9,228 nt of DNA, from positions 14,504-23,731 of the forward strand of contig DHIQ01000084.1 of the NCBI GenBank assembly GCA_002403895.1, given 5' to 3'. Below, piece after piece: positions 5,569 to 9,228 of the stretch (the first letter of the stretch is position 1; each line of letters starts with the position of its first letter). Position numbers and translations under genes: made by a program. The stretch is from Candidatus Neomicrothrix sp. UBA4742. GTDB lineage: Bacteria; Actinomycetota; Acidimicrobiia; Acidimicrobiales; Acidimicrobilacustridaceae. The notes beneath the pieces were generated by a model that did not search any database, was not told where the DNA came from, and worked only from the letters and a program-made list of their open reading frames with translations.

Positions 5569-7262
5569 ATCTGGGTCACGCGGATGACCCCCTGGTTGAA
5601 GCCCATGGACGGCGAGCCGTCGGGCAGGGTGCCTCCGTCGAGACCTCGCACGCTGTTGCTGGCGGCCAGCGCCCAGCGCACGTGCGACAGCCACAGGTAG
5701 GGAAGGTCCGCGGTCTGCTGTTGCTGGATGGTGGCCCACGCTTCCTTGCGGGCGTTCTCGTCGGGCGTGGCCCGCTGGGCGTTGAGCGCCGTGTCGATCT
5801 TGGGATCGACGTTGCGGGCCATGTTCAATGTCAGTGCGCCGGTGGCGTTGGCGCCGGCGAACCACACGTAGTTGCCGTCAGGGTCCTGCGCCCCGAACTG
5901 GCGCCAGATCTGGGCCGTGTACTTGCCGGTCACTGCGTTGGCAATGAACGCGCTCTGCTCGAAGCCCTGGATGGTCACATCCATGCCGGCGGACTTCCAC
6001 ATGCTCTGTATCGCCTGGACCGCCTGCTGGGTCACCGGGTCGGTGACGGTGCCGAAGGTGAACTTCACCGGGCCCTTCTCCGCCTGGTAGGAGGCCACCA
6101 GGCCCTTGGCCTTGTCCAGGTCGAAGGTCGGGTAACCGGTGTCGGCGTAGTACGGAGAGTCCTTGGCGAACACGCTGTCGATGCTGAGCGCCGGGTCGGT
6201 CTGGGTGACCTGGTCCAGCGACTCCTTGTCGATGGCGTAGGCCATGGCCTGGCGGACCCGAATGTCGTCGAGCGGCGGGACGGTGGTGTTGATGAGCACC
6301 AGGGTGTCGTCGGCCACGCCGGTGGCCCGCACAACCTGGATGGTGCCGGCCTTGCCGTCATCGAGCATCTTGCGGATGGTGATCTCGTCGCTCGAGGTCG
6401 TCACATTGACGTCACCGCTCTTGATGCTGGCCAGGCGGGTGGTGGCGTCGGGGATCGGGTTGAAGTCGACCTCGTCGAGGTAGGGCAGTTGGGTGCCGTT
6501 GGCATCCTTACGCCAGTAGTCGGCGTACTTGGTTGCCTGGAAGGACTTGTCCGGCTCCCAGCTCTTGAACACGAACGGGCCGGTGCCGACCGGCGTGCGG
6601 GAAGCGGCGTCGCTGGTCTTGCCCACCTCGATGGTCGTCGGCGCCGGGATGGTGCCGCCCTGGGCGGTGAGGTTCGTCGGGAACGAAGCCCACGGCTGGG
6701 ACATGTGCAGCCGCAGCGTGAGCGGGTCGATGATCTCCATGTTGCTCTCGATGGGGCGGGCGGCTGCTCCGGTGAGCGTCGACGCCTTGAAGGCGGTGAG
6801 GAACTTCTGGATGGCGGCGGCGTCGAGGGGCTCACCGTTGTGGAAGGTGATCCCGCTGCGCACCTTGATGTCCCACTGCGTGAAATCAGCGTTCGGGGTG
6901 AACGACTCGGCCAGGTACGGCTGCGCCTTGAAGTCGGCGTCGAAGGCCGACAAGGGCTCCATCACGGCCTGAGCCGCTTCGGTGCCTGACGCCGCCCAGC
7001 GGTTCTGGGTGGGATCCCACCCGTCGGTCTCGGCTTCGACGCCGAAGATCAGCTTGCCGCCCGTCTTGGGTGGCCCGCTGGCGGGCCTGACCAGGTCAGG
7101 GGTGGTGTCGGCCGAGCCGCCGCCGGCGGAGTCGCCGCCGCTACTGCTCTTCGAACCACAGGCGACCGCAAACAGGCTCATCAGAGCCAACAGCGCGAAG
7201 GCCACGAGCCAACGAGCGGAGCGAGTGGTAGAGCCAGAACGAGCAGAAGCTCGGTTGGTCAT
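5553..7262 (-). CDS. Family 5 ABC transporter substrate-binding lipoprotein (second copy)
   Basis: This 569-residue protein is a periplasmic-type binding protein of solute-binding family 5 (SBP_bac_5; oligopeptide, dipeptide or nickel type), expected to sit on the outer face of the membrane. Residues 1-35 are a lipoprotein signal: several Arg, a hydrophobic stretch (18-33), then AVAC with C35 as the lipidated residue. A Ser/Gly linker follows. Family landmarks are GGKLIFGVEAETDGWDP, VRSGITFHNGEPLDA, GTGPFVFKSW, DDIRVRQAMAYAID and IWRQFG near the end. The ATG at 7262 is chosen because it starts directly at the signal peptide and has AGGGGGA six bases upstream; an open frame to 7331 has no such support. 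It is colinear with the gene upstream of it over its whole length. The ligand is unknown, and no permease or ATPase gene is visible. Its end overlaps selD. Confidence 0.93.
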   Translation of the reverse strand: MTNRASARSGSTTRSARWLVAFALLALMSLFAVACGSKSSSGGDSAGGGSADTTPDLVRPASGPPKTGGKLIFGVEAETDGWDPTQNRWAASGTEAAQAVMEPLSAFDADFKAQPYLAESFTPNADFTQWDIKVRSGITFHNGEPLDAAAIQKFLTAFKASTLTGAAARPIESNMEIIDPLTLRLHMSQPWASFPTNLTAQGGTIPAPTTIEVGKTSDAASRTPVGTGPFVFKSWEPDKSFQATKYADYWRKDANGTQLPYLDEVDFNPIPDATTRLASIKSGDVNVTTSSDEITIRKMLDDGKAGTIQVVRATGVADDTLVLINTTVPPLDDIRVRQAMAYAIDKESLDQVTQTDPALSIDSVFAKDSPYYADTGYPTFDLDKAKGLVASYQAEKGPVKFTFGTVTDPVTQQAVQAIQSMWKSAGMDVTIQGFEQSAFIANAVTGKYTAQIWRQFGAQDPDGNYVWFAGANATGALTLNMARNVDPKIDTALNAQRATPDENARKEAWATIQQQQTADLPYLWLSHVRWALAASNSVRGLDGGTLPDGSPSMGFNQGVIRVTQMWMDN

Positions 7263-7268
7263 GGAACA

Positions 7269-7275
7269 TCCCCCT
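7269..7275 (-). promoter_or_regulatory. Ribosome binding site of the second binding-protein gene
   Basis: AGGGGGA on the minus strand, six bases before the ATG at 7262. It decides this start against the longer frame beginning at 7331. Confidence 0.75.
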
Positions 7276-7346
7276 GGAGCGCCGAACGGGTCGATCGACG
7301 GAGAGTCGAGCGACGACGAGTGACCAGACACTAGACACAGATGGGG

Positions 7347-7363
7347 GCGCGATGTTGACGCGC
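7347..7363 (-). terminator. Hairpin between the two binding-protein genes
   Basis: GCGCG, a seven-base loop (plus strand ATGTTGA), then CGCGC forms a five-pair stem in the 164-bp spacer (7263-7426). Further out, TGACCA (7321-7326) and TGGTCA (7374-7379) are also complementary. There is no T tract, so it may be a partial terminator, a 3' stability structure for the first message, or chance. A possible -10 for the downstream gene, TAGTGT, lies just below it on the minus strand at about 7333-7328. Confidence 0.3.
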
Positions 7364-7426
7364 GGTAGCCGTTTGGTCAGCTGAGGTCGTGGCGTCGGGT
7401 GCGACGATGCCGGAGGTTGGGGCGGC

Positions 7427-9115
7427 TCAGTCGTCGAGCCAGATCTGGGTGACCCGCTCCACGCCACCGACCAGCACCGCGGCGGGCGCGTTGTCGGGCA
7501 GCGTGGCGGAGTCGATCCCCCGCACCGTGTTCTGGGCACCGAGGCCCCACGGGATGTGCGACAGCCACAGATAGGGCACGTCCTGGGCCAACTGGCGCTG
7601 CACCGTGATGTAGGCCAGCTTGCGCTCGAAGTCATCGGCGCTGGTGCGCCCGACGTAGAGCGCGGCGTCGAGCACCCCGTCGGCATTGCGGGCCATGTTG
7701 AGGGCGATTGGCGGCTTGGTGTTGGCGCCGTTCCACCACACCGCGTCGCCGTCGGGGTCGGGCGAGCCGAACTGGCGCCAGATCGTGGCCTGGTAGACGC
7801 CGCCCAAGGCGTTGTTGATCAGCTTGCCCTGGTCCATGTTGACGATGGACACCTTCATGCCGGCGTCGTTCCAGTTGGCGGCCAGGGCCTGGCAGATCTG
7901 GATGATCTCGTTGTTGTCGGTGCACTGCAGAGTGAACTGGATGGGGCCCTTCTCGGCCTGCACCTGGGCGACCAGGTCCTTGGCCTTGGCCAGGTCGTAG
8001 CCCGGGTAGCCGGTATCGATGGCCCAGTGGGTGCCGGGCACGAACGGGCCGGCGGCGATGTCCTTCGGGTCGGTCCCGGCGATCTTGGCCAACCCCACCT
8101 GGTCCGTGGCGTAGGCCAGCGCGGTGCGGACCCGGTTGTCGTCCAGGGGCGCCTTGACCGTGTTGAGCATGACCACGCTCTCTTCGGTCTCCCCCACCGA
8201 CTGCACGAATTGGGTGTCACCGTTGGCGGCGTCCGCCTTCAGCTTGTTGATGATCAGTTGATTGCTCGTGGTCAAGACGTTGACGTCGCCGGTGCGCAGG
8301 GCGTCGTAGGCCGACTGCGGCTCGGGGATGGGCATGAAGTCGATGGCGTCGAGGTAGGGCATCTGCGCGCCGTTGCCGTCCTTGCGCCAGTACGACGGGT
8401 TCTTCTTGGCCGAGAACACGGTGTCCGGTGTCCACTTGTCGAACACGAACGGGCCGGAGCCCACCGGGCGGCGTGAGCCATTGGTGGTGTCGTCCAGCAT
8501 CTTGGGGGCGGCGACCATGCCGGACTGGGCGGTGAGGCTGGCCGGGAACGCCGACCACGGGATGCTCATGTCGACCTCGACGGTGAGCGGGTCGACCACC
8601 TTGATCTGGTCGATCGGCTTGAACGCGGCCGACGTCAGCACCGACGCCTTGATGGCGTCGAGATCCTTCTTGACCGCGGCCGCGTCTACCGGCTCCCCGT
8701 CGTGGAACGTCACCCCGGAGCGGAGCGTGATGGTCCATGCGTCATAGGCGTCGTTATGGTCGATCGACTGGGCCAGGTAGGGCTGGGCGTGGAAGTCGGC
8801 GTCCCAGGCGGCGAGCGGATCGAACACGGCGTTGGCCACGGTGGTACCGGCCACGGCCCACCGATTGGAGGTCGGGTTCCAGCCGTCGGTCTCGGCGTCG
8901 AGGCCGAAGACCAGCTTGCCGCCGGTGTGGGGCGGACCGCTGGCCGCCTTGACCACGTTGGCGGAGTTGGCGGCGGCACCACCATCGGGCGCCGTGGTCG
9001 ACGTGTCATCGGCCTTCTTGGCGCTCCCGCAGGCGGCGGCAAGCACGGTGATGGCCAGAACCAGCGCCACTCCGCCCTTCCAGGACGATCGGCGTACGAA
9101 GTAGTGGTCCTTCAT
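7427..9115 (-). CDS. Family 5 ABC transporter substrate-binding lipoprotein (first copy)
   Basis: This 562-residue protein is a paralogue of the gene that follows it. Residues 1-29 form a lipoprotein signal (MKDHYFVRRSSWKGG, a hydrophobic stretch, then AAAC with C29 lipidated), followed by a Thr/Gly/Ala-rich linker. The SBP_bac_5 core has GGKLVFGLDAETDGWNP, LRSGVTFHDGEPVDA, GSGPFVFDKW, DDNRVRTALAYATD and IWRQFG near the end. The ATG at 9115 is chosen over in-frame ATGs at 9136 and 9169 because it starts at the signal peptide and has GGGAG five bases upstream. In the 60 residues starting ASGPPHTGG, 43 are identical to the second copy by eye, which points to tandem duplication followed by divergence. 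Two cysteines around the QCTDNNEIIQIC segment are absent from the copy downstream and might form a disulfide. It captures an unknown solute outside the cell for an ABC importer encoded elsewhere. Confidence 0.93.
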   Translation of the reverse strand: MKDHYFVRRSSWKGGVALVLAITVLAAACGSAKKADDTSTTAPDGGAAANSANVVKAASGPPHTGGKLVFGLDAETDGWNPTSNRWAVAGTTVANAVFDPLAAWDADFHAQPYLAQSIDHNDAYDAWTITLRSGVTFHDGEPVDAAAVKKDLDAIKASVLTSAAFKPIDQIKVVDPLTVEVDMSIPWSAFPASLTAQSGMVAAPKMLDDTTNGSRRPVGSGPFVFDKWTPDTVFSAKKNPSYWRKDGNGAQMPYLDAIDFMPIPEPQSAYDALRTGDVNVLTTSNQLIINKLKADAANGDTQFVQSVGETEESVVMLNTVKAPLDDNRVRTALAYATDQVGLAKIAGTDPKDIAAGPFVPGTHWAIDTGYPGYDLAKAKDLVAQVQAEKGPIQFTLQCTDNNEIIQICQALAANWNDAGMKVSIVNMDQGKLINNALGGVYQATIWRQFGSPDPDGDAVWWNGANTKPPIALNMARNADGVLDAALYVGRTSADDFERKLAYITVQRQLAQDVPYLWLSHIPWGLGAQNTVRGIDSATLPDNAPAAVLVGGVERVTQIWLDD

Positions 9116-9120
9116 CGGTG

Positions 9121-9125
9121 CTCCC
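9121..9125 (-). promoter_or_regulatory. Ribosome binding site of the first binding-protein gene
   Basis: GGGAG on the minus strand, five bases before the ATG at 9115. It supports this start over the upstream in-frame ATGs. The remaining upstream sequence to 9228 shows no gene and no promoter I could call with confidence. Confidence 0.6.
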
Positions 9126-9228
9126 GGGGGTGTCATCCTGCTCACGCAGGCATCAAATGGCTGCTCCACCGGTCGGCACCATCCCGCCGCTCCTGAAGGG
9201 ATGCGCCATACTCCGGTAAAGATTTGGG

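Noticed and set aside
4714..5700. 328-codon open frame on the plus strand antisense to selD
   Set aside because: It has no recognisable motif and lies opposite a gene with complete family signatures.
5569..5865. N-terminal extension of selD to an ATG at 5865
   Set aside because: These 99 codons are Arg-rich, lie inside the preceding binding-protein gene and have no counterpart in selenophosphate synthetases, whose catalytic Cys is normally about 15-25 residues from the start.
5682..6989. 435-codon open frame on the plus strand antisense to the second binding-protein gene
   Set aside because: It is a typical high-GC shadow frame: rich in Arg, Gly, Val and His without domain motifs, and lying wholly opposite a gene with a clear signal peptide and family motifs.
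7201..7260. AGCGGAGCGAG-type short repeats near the start of the second binding-protein gene
   Set aside because: They lie in the coding sequence of the signal peptide and reflect Arg/Ser codons; similarity to the 3281-3300 region is short and likely compositional.
7556..8476. 306-codon open frame on the plus strand antisense to the first binding-protein gene
   Set aside because: Same type of shadow frame; its composition mirrors the one at 5682-6989 because the two genes opposite are paralogues.
1..9228. Search for tRNA-Sec, other tRNAs, CRISPR repeats, IS ends or phage genes
   Set aside because: No cloverleaf-like GGTTC-type T-loop with matching arms, no regularly spaced identical repeats, and no transposase or integrase motif was found by reading; a tRNA-finding program would be needed to exclude atypical tRNAs.

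Overview
The window is a gene-dense, very GC-rich stretch of bacterial chromosome with strongly G/C-ending codons. Several genes have TANNNT-type -10 boxes 6-8 nt upstream of an ATG or GTG, the arrangement of leaderless transcription common in Actinomycetota. Together with the acyl-CoA dehydrogenase, stand-alone Nfu-N-type protein and Gly/Ser-rich lipoproteins, this suggests an actinobacterium, perhaps Acidimicrobiia. The phylum is fairly likely; the class is a guess. No rRNA, tRNA, CRISPR array, IS element or phage gene was seen.

Layout. (1) 2-934, plus: 3' part of a group II PLP-dependent amino-acid decarboxylase cut by the window edge. (2) 960-1734, minus: a two-gene unit of a four-helix membrane protein followed by a stand-alone Nfu N-terminal-domain protein. 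(3) 1735-1964: a divergent control region holding two clear inverted repeats and an 11-bp tandem repeat. (4) 1965-3227, plus: an acyl-CoA dehydrogenase. (5) 3319-4035, minus: ribonuclease HII, convergent with the dehydrogenase. (6) 4036-4077: a very short divergent spacer that is nearly mirror-symmetric. (7) 4078-4533, plus: a small protein whose core is a run of three-residue steps each starting with serine; it is the least explained item here. (8) 4546-9115, minus: two tandem paralogous lipoprotein substrate-binding proteins (family 5, peptide/nickel type), with selenophosphate synthetase (selD) overlapping the end of the second.

How they may work together. The minus-strand run 9115 to 4546 could be one transcript, although the 164-bp gap between the two binding proteins contains a hairpin and could hold its own promoter. 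No permease or ATPase gene for these binding proteins, and no selA, selB or tRNA-Sec, is visible, so partners must lie elsewhere. The acyl-CoA dehydrogenase is preceded by a palindrome of the kind bound by TetR-family lipid regulators, but no regulator gene is present. The other genes show no clear shared pathway. Nothing here is a proven new system; the serine-step repeat protein and its mirrored promoter with rnhB are the best candidates for follow-up.
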